From assembly GCA_023375675.1 (NCBI GenBank), contig JALQBC010000003.1, forward strand, positions 1,364,001 to 1,428,000: a stretch of 64,000 bases of DNA. Reading direction: 5' to 3'. Both the position numbers and the translations under genes were made by a program. How positions within the stretch are numbered: position 1 is the first letter of the stretch; every line of letters begins with the position of its first letter. Origin of the DNA: Cytospora piceicola. Lineage: Eukaryota; Ascomycota; Sordariomycetes; Diaporthales; Cytosporaceae. This document shows, one piece after another, positions 1-10,600 of the stretch. The notes below the pieces were generated by a model. The model saw only the letters and a list, made by a program, of their open reading frames with translations. It was not told where the DNA came from and ran no database searches.

Positions 1-141
1 CTACGCGCGTCTAATACTTGACGTTCCGGACTCTGGCAGCCGGCAGTGACTGCTGACACGCCGGGACGGACACTGCTCAGGAACCGCATCAAATACCCCT
101 TTCCCCTCCTCTGCGTCCACGGTCGCCAACAACTATCGACC

Positions 142-1749
142 ATGGACAAGCCCGCTTCGCAGCAGAAGCAGCCCCAGCAGCCGCCTCGCAAGCGGCCACG
201 AAGCGCTGTCTCTAGGACAGCCAATATCCCTCTTCTCCCAACCTGGTATGGCATAGTAATGACAACCTCGGACGCGTTGCGCCTCTTCGAGGCAGTTCTC
301 ACCGGCGAACTCCTGCACACGCCTCGCCGTCCACATGACAGAGAACGGGATACTCTGATCCAGAGCGGACACGTTTTCATCTTCGAGGAGTCCTCTTCCG
401 GTATCAAGCGTTGGACGGACGGCCAGCACTGGAGCCCCAGCCGCATCCTGGGCAACTTCCTGATCTACAGGCAGCTGCACCAGGACCTTCCGCCTGGTGA
501 GAAGAAGAAGGCTATCAAGCGCAAAAAAGATAACGATCTCGAGCTCCAGGAGGTGCAGCCCGACGCCGCTGGCCCTACCGACGAGAGACTGAGGGCCCTT
601 TTAGGATCACTGATCGACTCATACCAATTCATGGAAGGTGGCTTGATAAAGAAGACGATCAGTATCAACTTCAACGACACGAACCATCACTTGGTCAGCT
701 ACTATTCCCTCGACGACGCACTCGCTGGGCGCTTGCCGACCCCATCCCAAGACGCGAGGCTGTCCAGAATCCGACCCCGGCGTGCAATCATGACAGGCCA
801 GGACTTCCGAGTTGAGATCGAGCAGGAGGACCCTGTTCTCTGGGAGGAGGTAAACTCGGGCATGGAGACGACGCCTTATCCGTATCACCCCCAGCCGGGC
901 CTGGAGCGAACAGTTTCGATGCCTCAGATGCCCACCAACGTGTCGCAGCCTTACGGCACACCAGGCCAATTCCACATGTCTATGCCGATGAGCCAGTCTG
1001 TCGGTCCCATTCCGCACATGAGTGGCTCTTTCGGCCACAATGCAAACAGCGTCATGGCCTGGGAACAACGGACCCGTGCACAGCCGATGCACCATCCCTA
1101 CCAGCCGCAAGACATGGTCGACCACGACAGCAAAAGGAGGCGCTCGGCGCACTGGGACACGTCAGGCAACGCCCCAGACTTCTACTCGCCCGGTGGCATG
1201 GCTCCTGGGGCCCATTTTGCGACAACTGGCCATGACTACTACTCCCCAACATTCATGAAACCATACCCGGTACCTCATATGCCATCCACCACAATGGGCT
1301 CACAAGCCATGGACTTCTCGCCAGCCCTCACGTCTATGGCACCTCCGCCCCAAACAAGCCCTGTCGCCGAGCACCCCATGACGACCATGGACTTCCCTCC
1401 ATCCATGACCGCCATGGCCCCCATGACAACGATGGACTTTTCCCCACCCGTCCCCGCGATGGCCCCCATGACGACGATGGGGTATTCCCAGTCTGCCCCC
1501 GCAAGGGCTCCCATGGCTCCTAGGTGCTCGAACTTTGACGGGCCTCACGCGAGCAACCTGATGACATCCTTGCCGGCCCACTCGGGCTCCCCCATGGACG
1601 GGCCAGCTGGCCTGCCCAACTACTTCTCGCCCTTCAACACGGCAGGCTGGAACCACGCGCCTCACGACAGCGACTACATGGCAGGACATGCGGGCTCGTT
1701 TCACAACGGCTGGCCCCACGCCTCGTCTCCCAACGAGCAGCAGCATTAG
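142..1749 (+). CDS. SGE1: WOPR-domain (Gti1/Sge1/Wor1-type) transcription factor
   Basis: Single-exon gene, 535 aa from the ATG at 142; the open frame runs on upstream to 46, but homology begins after 142. The N-terminus is Gln/Pro/Arg-rich. The first WOPR half spans about residues 34-110 and contains WYGIVMTTSDALRLFEA, GIKRWTDG and SPSRILGNFLIYR. After a basic linker (KKKAIKRKKD) the second half lies at about 150-205, with GGLIKKTISI and HHLVSYYSLDD. The motifs match the Sge1/Ryp1/Wor1 branch better than Pac2. WOPR proteins are nuclear DNA-binding regulators; family members control morphological switching and, in plant pathogens, effector gene expression. Residues from about 250 onward are Met/Pro/Ser-rich and look disordered, with three 15-residue repeats at 413-457. 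The target genes in this organism are inference. The domain call is secure; orthology to Sge1 is likely. Confidence 0.93.
   Translation: MDKPASQQKQPQQPPRKRPRSAVSRTANIPLLPTWYGIVMTTSDALRLFEAVLTGELLHTPRRPHDRERDTLIQSGHVFIFEESSSGIKRWTDGQHWSPSRILGNFLIYRQLHQDLPPGEKKKAIKRKKDNDLELQEVQPDAAGPTDERLRALLGSLIDSYQFMEGGLIKKTISINFNDTNHHLVSYYSLDDALAGRLPTPSQDARLSRIRPRRAIMTGQDFRVEIEQEDPVLWEEVNSGMETTPYPYHPQPGLERTVSMPQMPTNVSQPYGTPGQFHMSMPMSQSVGPIPHMSGSFGHNANSVMAWEQRTRAQPMHHPYQPQDMVDHDSKRRRSAHWDTSGNAPDFYSPGGMAPGAHFATTGHDYYSPTFMKPYPVPHMPSTTMGSQAMDFSPALTSMAPPPQTSPVAEHPMTTMDFPPSMTAMAPMTTMDFSPPVPAMAPMTTMGYSQSAPARAPMAPRCSNFDGPHASNLMTSLPAHSGSPMDGPAGLPNYFSPFNTAGWNHAPHDSDYMAGHAGSFHNGWPHASSPNEQQH
1378..1512 (+). repeat. Three 45-bp in-frame repeats in the WOPR gene
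   Basis: Three successive 45-bp units encode 15-residue repeats that begin MTTMDFPP, MTTMDFSP and MTTMGYSQ and end in an A-P pair. They lie in the low-complexity tail. The third unit is the most diverged. Confidence 0.8.
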
Positions 1750-4089
1750 GGATGCCTGGGGGTGTCCTTGGGGCTGTCTATCTAGTATCTTTAGATCACG
1801 TTGTCTTTTTTTCCTTCCTTTCCTTTTACCTGTCTTTTTTTTCTTGGTTTGGTTTCTGGAATATCGTCTGAGTTCCTTTCCTTCTTTGGTTTGACTTTCA
1901 TACTTATTGTAATACGAAACACGTGAAGGGCACGGAAAGATTTGGTTTGGCGTTCTGACGTGGATACCCGTGGGCATGGCAAAGGATATCAGTCTCGGGT
2001 GGCGGCGTTCTCACCCGACTTTACTACAAATACAGGGCGGTGTACTTTGCTCAAGGCGTTCAGAATGGGCGTTTTCAAAAAGGGCAGAAGGAGAAATCGG
2101 GAGGTATTTTGACCTGGACGATGTTTGTCGGGGGGGGAAGGGGGGATTTGGGATGGATACCTAGGCAGGCTTGGGTCGAGAGTTTGGATCCGGTCTACAA
2201 AGTCCTCATCTTGGATGGAGTATGGCGTTACAATGATTGCGGCAAGAGGCACTCAAGGAGCACAGGAAACGGATATACCCACACAGTGGTGGTCGGAGTT
2301 TGGGCCCTGGGTGTAGGCTTTTCAGTGTCTGCACTTGGCCGGCGTTACTTTGCGTTCTCTATCTGTCTAGTTGGGTAGCGTTGAACATGCTTGTATGGCC
2401 TCTCACCCAGCCACTTGCGAAGTGTGGAACACGGTGGGAGTGTCGATAGCAAAGGGGCGGTACCCAAAGTACAGCACATGTATATAGCGAGATCGAACAA
2501 ATACAGTTTTAGAGGTCACTCGGCTCCCTCAAGCACAGAAAAGTAAGACCACATACAAGTGCCTTACTTTAGGTTACAACATGCACACTGGGGGGTCCCA
2601 AGGTAGAAAGGGGACCTACGCCTGGGCAACCGTGCTGCTGCCAGGCTGGCCACACACGTGGACATGGTTGAGAGGTTCACCCAGCGAGTGGATGGCACTT
2701 ACTGTGAGTTAGCCGCCATCACGACCACCATGAATGCCCACGCGCCAATCTACCTCGGCCTTGTCCGAGGCCTGCCCGCGTTCCTTGCCAGCAGGGGGTT
2801 GATCTCGATGGCGCGGGAGAGGCTAGTCGGCGATGTCAAGGAGGCTACCTCAGCTAGGTGCTTGGTTATGGGCTGCTGCTTTGCTAGCCTTGGAGGCTGT
2901 GGCGTACTAGTATGCGTTGTACCATGGGTTCTTTGACGCCGTCCCTTGGACAGCCGACCTTGGTACTAGGCACTTATGCAAGATACGTACTCTGACTTGG
3001 GGGGTTGCATGCCGGTACCTAGATACCTAGATACCTAAATACCTAGATACCTACTTAAGTAGCTAGGTAGGTAGAGTGCTGTGTTGTGTGTTCTTGTGAA
3101 GATACCCACTTTTACATATGACTGAGGACCATACTTACTTACCTAGCATAGATCTATGTATGTACACTATTGCTACCCTTGATCTGTGTGCCCCGCTAGC
3201 CAGCCGATCAGCTCGGCTCAGGGTCAGCTGTTCTGGCTGATCTGCACGATCTGAGATCTGCTCTTTTTCCTTTCTCGCGAGTACGATGTACATGCTGACA
3301 TGCCATTGAGATCCGGGTTATCCGGTTTTAGTGGCTGGACATCGTATGGTTCTGGTTCTCTCGTCCATTTTCATTTCGTTTTCCATTTCTGGTCTCCTTT
3401 CTAGTCCAGCTCCAGAGACCGACTAGGGTCCGTCTCGTATTCCGGCCAAGCGTATCTGGACAAGTTAGAAGAAGAGAAGGCTTTTTGTTTGGCCTGTACG
3501 GAGTAGGGATTTGAAACTCGTTACCTCGGAACCTTGACCAGCCGCTCGGAATGTGGGGGGGCTGAAGAATGGGGTTCCGGGGGGGGATTTTTGGAGGGAA
3601 TTGGAGGAAAATGGAGGAAATTGGAGAAATTGGAGAAACTGGGAGGGAGGATTGAGGAGGATTGAGGAGGATTTGGAGGTCGAACTGAGCCACACATATT
3701 CAGGACGTCCTGAGTGAGGCTCATGCGCCAGATCAGGCCGGGACCCACTATCTGTGGCTTGTAACTGTGTTCCGTTTTCTTTCATGGTGAACAACCTTGG
3801 AGATTAAACGACCAACCATCGTCGTCATCATCAGTCAGTACTGCCGCCTCACACCGTCTGTTTTGACACGACAACGACAACGACAACGACACTCAGCCCA
3901 CCTTGGTCACCGGGCCTGTCGTCGTCACTGACATCTCGGCCTTCTATCCGTCTACTCCCTGTCATTTCGAGACAAGCTATCTATCCAGACGACATACTGA
4001 ACAAGGATGCAGTAGACTGACCTGACCACCTTATTGCTCCATACATAACTCACCTCTATTTATGTATCGTTGAGCACGCTCGTCGTCCA
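1750..4089. other. Intergenic region, no gene supported
   Basis: About 2.3 kb between the WOPR gene and CRD1. Right after the WOPR stop there is a T/C-rich stretch, probably 3' UTR. A G tract lies near 2131. A degenerate array of TACCTAG-like units lies at 3015-3073. A purine-rich stretch with GAGGATT direct repeats lies around 3590-3680, and CAACGA repeats lie around 3867-3892. Open frames here are short and show no recognisable domain. Confidence 0.7.
3015..3073. repeat. Degenerate array of TACCTAG-type units
   Basis: Five close copies of TACCTAGA or TACCTAAA stand in tandem, followed by inverted relatives (AGCTAGGTAGGTAG). The unit resembles the TACCTAGGTA palindrome found elsewhere in the non-coding parts of the window. 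Confidence 0.75.
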
Positions 4090-6188
4090 ATGTCACTCAG
4101 CTTCACAGGCCAGAGGGCCTGCTCCGCCGGGCAAGCACTCCGGCCCTCTCTGCTTCTCTTCAGGTCACCGGCAGCCGGAATAGCAACCAGGTGCGCGAGG
4201 AAGTGCTCCCCCCACCGAGCTGCTTTCGATGCCTCACTCTCCTCTACTCCTCTGGGGATTAAACACCTAAGAACCTTCTTCTCGGTCACATCACCGCGGC
4301 ACCAGAGAGGAGAGCGGGAACAGGTGTAAGAACCCTCTCCCCCCCCTCCTCCCAACCCCACTCCCCTCTTTTTATTCCCCCCCAGTCATATGTATATCTC
4401 TTGCCCTCATCCTCCGCTTTACCTAAGCGGGGGACCCTCCCGAGGCAGATAGTCCGCCATGCTTGTCTAACACGAGATATGCTTTGATGTCCGAGCTCAA
4501 GGGCGAGATGCGTATTGGTGATCTTCAGCTGATGATACGGCTGACATCACTCCGGCCCGATGCATCTTTCGGTCCCCAACGCTCCATGACAACTTGCTGA
4601 CATGATGGTAGTCCGCCATCACAATCAACACCACCACCAGCACCAGCACCGTCGCCGCCGCCGTCTCAGACAGCCAAGATAGCCAACGTGCTAAAGAAGG
4701 CACTTCCTGTAGCAGCTCATGAGAACATCTACACCATCCCCAACATCCTGACCGTATCTCGCCTCGTTGCGGCCCCTTTCATTGGCTACTGCATCCTCCA
4801 TGACCATCACTCTTGGGCCCTGGGTCTGTTTGCGTATGCAGGCGTCACCGACCTCCTTGATGGATGGATAGCGCGTAAATGGAACCAGGGTACCGTCGTG
4901 GGCACCATCATCGACCCAATGGCCGACAAGACCCTCATGATGGTCTTGACCGTAGCTCTGGCAATGAAGGGCGCCTTGCCTGGTGAGTCACCTTCGACTT
5001 CTTTCCGCAGCATTCCCGGGAGCATTCCCGGAGCATTGTTCCACATCCACATTTCCGCTTAATTCTTTTGCCAAGGCCACTCAGACTACTCGCCCCGAGT
5101 TCGTTGTGCTCGCATGGCGTTTCGACATCGGTGGCGGAATGTAAGTGCCCAGGCTAATCTGCTTTTTTCGATAGTCTGGCTCGCCGTAATCATCATCGGT
5201 CGTGATGTTGGACTAGCCATCTCTGCCATCTACTACCGGTGGATTTCTCTCCCGCCGCCAAAGACCTTCGTGCGCTACTGGGACTTCTCCTTGCCGTCTG
5301 CAGAGGTACATCCTACGACGATCAGCAAGTACAACACATTCCTCCAGTTAGCACTGATGGGCATCACGACCACGGCACCAGTGGTGCCGGCCCTAGGTGG
5401 GACGCCTCTGACTGTGATGCAGTAAGTGTTTCTGACCATTGATCCCCTCTACCGTGTGCATGTTTGTTTGCATTTTTCATGGACACGGTCCTCACTTGGT
5501 TGTGCCCCCTGACGCTGAGGTCCGTGGGCGTCTCGTATCGTATCTATCTCTCGACCATCTCTGTTGGGTTTATAGTGCGCTCAAGTACCAGAAAAGCTCG
5601 CACTGTATACAATTTTTGTACCAGTTTCCGACCTACACCCCCCCCCCCCAACAAGCACGAGGTCTCGCTATGGCTCTGCCTGCTCGACGTCCGTTGCCGC
5701 CAACTTGTCAAGTTTTGGCCGAGTCGTCTATGTCTTTCCTATGCCAACGGTGGCAGGGGTCCCCTGGAGAACGCGGACACGCTCGACGTGATGAAAGGGC
5801 AGACCATCTCCTACGGATCAGCAAGGCTGTCTGATTGGTCAGGGAGTCCTTCTGCGACATAGTGTCGATCGCTTCGCGGTCCGTTAGCGGCCTTACCCTG
5901 GATCATCACCTCTGGCACGGCACAGAGCTTACTACATTCATCCTCTCCTCCGTCCGGGATGGAATCAATCACCCTTTCCCCGGAATCCCATTACAAATGC
6001 CAAGTCCCACTTCCCCTTGATCACATAAGCTGACTCTTGATGTCAATGTCAGGTGCGTTGTCGCCGCCACGACGGTTTGGAGTGGAGCGAGCTACATCTA
6101 TAGCAAGGACGCGGTCAAAATTCTATCACACGACGAGATCGCAGACCGGCAAAAGGACGCAGATCGGCAAAAGGACGAGCGTAAATGA
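4090..6188 (+). CDS. CRD1: Cardiolipin synthase, mitochondrial (CDP-alcohol phosphatidyltransferase)
   Basis: Model: join 4090-4325, 4612-4982, 5175-5421, 6053-6188 (329 aa); all phases close. Cardiolipin synthase joins CDP-diacylglycerol and phosphatidylglycerol in the inner mitochondrial membrane. Exon 1 encodes an Arg/Ser-rich, acid-poor leader that suits a mitochondrial presequence, followed by a Pro-rich linker. The CDP-alcohol phosphotransferase signature D-x2-DG-x2-AR-x8-G-x3-D-x3-D is complete at about residues 159-184 (DLLDGWIARKW ... GTIIDPMAD). The segments around IPNILTVSRLVAAPFIGY, VWLAVIIIGRDVGL and VAATTVWSGASYIYS match fungal Crd1. The tail ends in a short RQKDADRQKDE repeat. 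Intron 1 uses GTAAGA with a GCTGAC branch site. The last intron is 631 nt, long for this genome. The exon 1 start is the least certain part. Confidence 0.9.
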
Positions 6189-7706
6189 AGTACCCGGCAG
6201 TTCAATTCTGAGGCGAAGGTTCTATGACGTCTGAGCGCCGTCGCTTCATGGGACCGACATACATCACAAATCGTTGGATGTCCCCGTGAGGCTGCTGACA
6301 GCAACTAGGAAAGGCCTAGGCAGGATCGACCATTCATCCAGTGAGAGCATTGCTGAGATGACAATGGGTGGGCGCTTATGCTATGCAATGCACTCCAACG
6401 GGACCGGGATGTCAGTGACTCGACTTTCGCACGGATCGATAGCATGGAGTGTGCTATGCGTTGGCGGCTGGCGGCTGCGCAATAAAAGCAAACTAAAACA
6501 TGAAAACAATCCAAAAGGAAAGAAAGGGTCGTTGAACCAACAGTTTGTATTGACCGCCCGACATCTTTACAAAGTCAGTTTTACACTTGAGAACCGAACT
6601 CCTTTTCAGTGACCACTTGCCGATATATCCGTGAGCCAACCAAGATCGGCACCAAAACACCACCGACGGCTCTAATAAGCCGTAGCCAGGACCATAAGGT
6701 GTATACGAGGCCATTGTTCGCCACACAGCCATCTGATATGGACTATTTTAGACTGTTTTGCAACTAAAGGACAGGCTGGGTATATTGTCTTTGAAAGGAG
6801 AAGGAACACAGGTGCTATGTGGGTCTCTGGTAGGATTCGTCGCAGACTTGACTTCCCAATGACTGTTCATCCGGAAACACGAAGTCGGCCGATCTTCAGC
6901 AGATGACGAGAATCCAAAACAAACGGCGACCCGGCCCGAGTCTTGGTGCATGTATCGAGTTAGAAAGCCGTTAGTCCATGTTCAGTTCGTCGTAGCGTTG
7001 TCCGTGCGGATCAAAAGGACGACAGGGCACGGCAACGTTGCGCTTTGAACCTCGACGTTCTTCTCTTTGTACTTGTTGATCCCACGCCCCCATACCCGAC
7101 GTTTTGACATTCGGTACCAAGGTACGCAGAGATCGTTTGAACCAGGATCTCTTGCGATCGGCGATTGAAGGGGAAGATGTCTTTAGTGATCGGTATACGG
7201 CGTGTCCTCAGTTCTGTACGCTCTCAGGCACACCAGATATCTTTGCCGGTGGCTTCCACAAAAGGCTTTCTTTGTAACTTGTCAATTTGGATTTTCTAAC
7301 CAGTTCACGCGATCGACGTTGCAAAGTAGCGATCAACCAGTCTGTTTACGTTGGAATAACAGTCTCCCGGTAACTTACTACCAGACACTACCTAGGTATA
7401 TTCTGGCGACTTAGTGACCTCTCCGGGGTGCAGATGGCTGCTGGTGAAACCGGCTCGGACCTCATTTCGTGCTTTGGCATCACCCGCCGTCCTGTCACTA
7501 CTCTCTAGTGCCTCAATTTCCTGTTGTACACCTTTTGTACATTGGCTATCCGCTCGACTAGGCCCCACTAGGCAGATCCTGTCGACGCACGCGCATGCTC
7601 ACTCAAACCACGGTCATCAGGCCTCCTCCAGGCCGGCAGGCCAATCGACCTGTGAGCTGCCGGGCGTTTCCCTCGGCACGCTTGCCGCACTCTGCGTCTC
7701 GGGCTC
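6189..7706. other. Intergenic region between convergent CRD1 and MTO1
   Basis: Both flanking genes end here, so this holds two 3' regions. One exact TACCTAGGTA palindrome lies at 7389-7398. Short open frames have no recognisable domain. I see no other gene. Confidence 0.65.
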
Positions 7707-9880
7707 CTATAGCTCCGCGACCCTGGCCTTCGCGTCCAGGGTCTCCTGGTCCTCGCCCTCAGCGCCCAGCGGCTCCACGTCCGGCACGCCGGCCGGGGCG
7801 CGCCCCTTCCTCTGCACGTAGCCCAGCAGCCGGATGCAGCCGGCGGGCGTGACGCCCTCGAGCCTCCTCGCCTGCGCGAGGCTCTCGGGCCTCGTCGCCT
7901 TGAGGACGTTCTTCTCGACGATGCTCAGGCCGAACAGGGCGTCGTAGTCGAGGTCCGCCGGCAGCCGCAGCAGCTCGTCCCTCTCGAGCTTCTGCTGGTC
8001 GCGCGCCTGGCCGGCCACGTAGGGGGCGTAGGCGGCCTCGATGGCCACGCGGGCGCGCACCCGCGCCGGGAAGGCCATGACCCCGGGGATGGCGCCCCGG
8101 CCGGCGAGGTCCTCGGCGGTCACGCCGGCGAGCCGCAGCATGTCCATGCCGTCCCGCCGGGCCGTGTCCTCCTTGACGCGGAAGCCGCTGCGCAGCCACG
8201 CCTGCGAGGGGCGGCTGTGGGCCCGCAGGAGGCGCGTCAGGTCCGCCATGGCGGCCTGCTCGTCCGTGTGGGCGGACCACCGGGCGTCGGCCACGACGCC
8301 CCACCGCCGGCCCTTGGCCGTCAGCCGCGTGTCGGCGTTGTCGGCCCGCGCCGAGAGGCGGTACTCGCTCCGGCTCGTGAACATGCGGTACGGCTCCGAC
8401 ACGCCCTTGGTCACGAGGTCGTCGATCATGACGCCGATGTAGCCGTCGGCGCGCGACAGGCTGACGGGCGCCAGCCCCCGCGACGCCCGGCCCGCGTTGA
8501 TGCCCGCCACGACGCCCTGCCCCGCCGCCTCCTCGTACCCCGTCGTGCCGTTGATCTGCCCCGCCAGCCACAGGCCCCTGATGGCCTTGGTCTCGAGCGT
8601 GGACCGCAGGCTGCGCGGGTCGACGTAGTCGTACTCGACGCCGTAGCCCGGCTGCAGCATCGCGACGCCCTCGAGCCCGGCGATGGTGCGCAGGAGCTGC
8701 TCCTGCGCCTCGGCCGGCACCGTCATGGACAGGCCGTTGGGGTAGACGACGTCGTCGTCGAAGCCCTCGGGCTCGAGCCACACGATGTGCCTCTCCTTGT
8801 GGCCGAAGCGGACGACCTTGGCCTCGAGCGACGGGCAGTACCGCGGGCCCTTGACCGTCTCCCGGATGTGGATCGTCTTGTCCAGGTTCGCGCGCACGAC
8901 GTCGTGCGTCGCGGCGTTGGTGTAGGTCGCGTGGCAGAGGAGCTGGTCCTGCACGGCGACGGCGTCGTTGAGGTAGCTGAAGGGCATGGGGGGGTCGTCG
9001 CCCGTCTGTGGCTCGAGTACGTCGTAGTTGATGGTCTTCCTGTCGAGCCGCGGCGGCGTGCCCGTCTTCAACCGCCCCATCTGAAACCCGGCGTCTCGTA
9101 ATGACTTGCTCAGGCCGAACGTCGCCGCCTCGCCCATCCTCCCCGACGGGAACGTCTCCATGCCGATGTGTATCTCCCCCCCCAGGAACGTCCCCGTGGT
9201 GATGATGACGTGGTTCGTCGGTAATATCTCGCCCGACTCGAGCCTGACGCCCGTGATCCTGCTCTTCGCGCCGCCCTCGTCCCCCTCCAGCACATCGCCC
9301 AGCACGATGTCCGACACGCTCCCCTGCACGATGCTCAGCCCGGGGTAGTTGGTCAGCTCCTCCCGCATGTGCTTCTTGTACAGGGCGCGGTCGATCTGGG
9401 CCCGCGGCCCCCACACGGCGGGGCCCTTCTTCCGGTTCAGCACCTTGAACTGCAGGCCCGCCTTGTCGATGACGCGGCCCGCCAGCCCGTCCAGCGCGTC
9501 GACCTCGCGGAGGATGGTGCCCTTGCCGATGCCGCCAAAGGACGGGTTGCAGCTGCACACGCCCAGGTTGTCGAGCTTGGGCGTGACGAGCGCGGTGCGC
9601 GCCCCGGACCGCGCGGCTGCCGCGCAGGCCTCGGAGCCGGCGTGCCCGCCGCCTATCACCACGACATCGTAGGGCCTATATGATTATCAGGGGGTTAGTC
9701 ATAGGTATCATCTCGTCGCTGATGGACCGCACCCTGGGGAAGGTTAGGCGCATACCTGGACTCGTCCGCGACGGTGGCGAAAGTCCTCCGGCGGGCTGTT
9801 GCTCGTGCTGCCAACGCTATCGGCCGGCCGAATGTTTGGACCGGCCTACTCAAGCCTCGCGGTTGCCATGCTTTCTTCAT
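7707..9880 (-). CDS. MTO1: Mitochondrial tRNA uridine 5-carboxymethylaminomethyl-modification enzyme (MnmG/GidA family)
   Basis: Two exons on the minus strand: 9880-9756 and 9675-7707, with an 80-nt intron; 697 aa. Mto1 works with the GTPase Mss1 to modify the wobble uridine of mitochondrial tRNAs, using FAD. Exon 1 gives a basic leader with [13 protein letters not shown], typical of mitochondrial import. Exon 2 opens with the FAD-binding motif [15 protein letters not shown]. Further GidA signatures are [32 protein letters not shown] and [20 protein letters not shown], and the C-terminus has the helical domain with [15 protein letters not shown]. Length fits the family. The intron splits an Arg codon exactly before the PYDVVV strand. 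Codon use is extremely GC-rich, which opens long spurious frames on both strands. The ATG at 9880 is chosen because no ATG lies farther upstream in that frame. Confidence 0.95.
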
Positions 9881-10600
9881 ATCGGATGATACTGGCACAG
9901 GTGATGGTTGGGACTCGACCGCCCGTCACTTCGCAATGTCGATGTCGTCGTCACGGAAAGAAAAGCACTTATCGATAAGCTTATCGTGCTATCGCCACCC
10001 CTGCCTCTATGTACGCACCCACCGTTGACTATGAGCCTCATCTGGACTTCCTACTAAGTATGGATCTAAGTATGGATCCGTACTTAGACATCCGTTCTAA
10101 GAAGCTCGGCGGACCGTTGAAAGGCGTTGCAGTTTCGATGGGATCTTGGCCTCTGACGCCATGCAACTAGGTGGTACTCCAAACGATCCCGAGTGTGTCA
10201 CGATAATTAGGCCAGAAAAGACTTGAATATACTATTTCCCCCCCCCGCGAATCTCAATCACATGTCTCTAGCACGATTATTCTTACCGAAACCGATGACC
10301 ACCACAGGAGAATCGTTGGTCAGGACAGCAACTCAATAGAGCTACGTGAGTACCAGGCATGAAAGATCTAGGTCACCTCCACCGGCATGCCGTCGCCATC
10401 TCCAGGAGCGGACAGATGGAAGAAGACTGAACGATTTGCTTTTACGTAGCAATATCGCTGGCCAAGTAGTGTACCTCGAGTCACTTTCCCATCAAGACTT
10501 GGCAAGGAATTCTTATTAGATGCAACGCATGATTGCTATCTTGCCTGAGCAATGAGTAAGACCGGGAGGGCTTCCTCGTCAATTAAGAGACTCAAAAGTG
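9881..10600. other. Intergenic region upstream of MTO1
   Basis: Holds the MTO1 5' region and the VPS45 3' region. Overlapping palindromes CTTATCGATAAG (9968-9979) and GATAAGCTTATC (9974-9985) carry GATA cores and could bind GATA factors (inference). A 12-bp direct repeat CTAAGTATGGAT occurs at 10054-10065 and 10066-10077, followed by a partial inverse. A C tract lies near 10240. No gene seen. Confidence 0.6.

Noticed and set aside
8217..9101. 294-codon open frame on the plus strand
   Set aside because: Opposite-strand shadow of MTO1.
7759..9558. 599-codon open frame on the minus strand, very rich in Arg, Pro and Gly
   Set aside because: It is the shadow of MTO1 in another frame, kept open by high GC; it has no domain and low-complexity composition.
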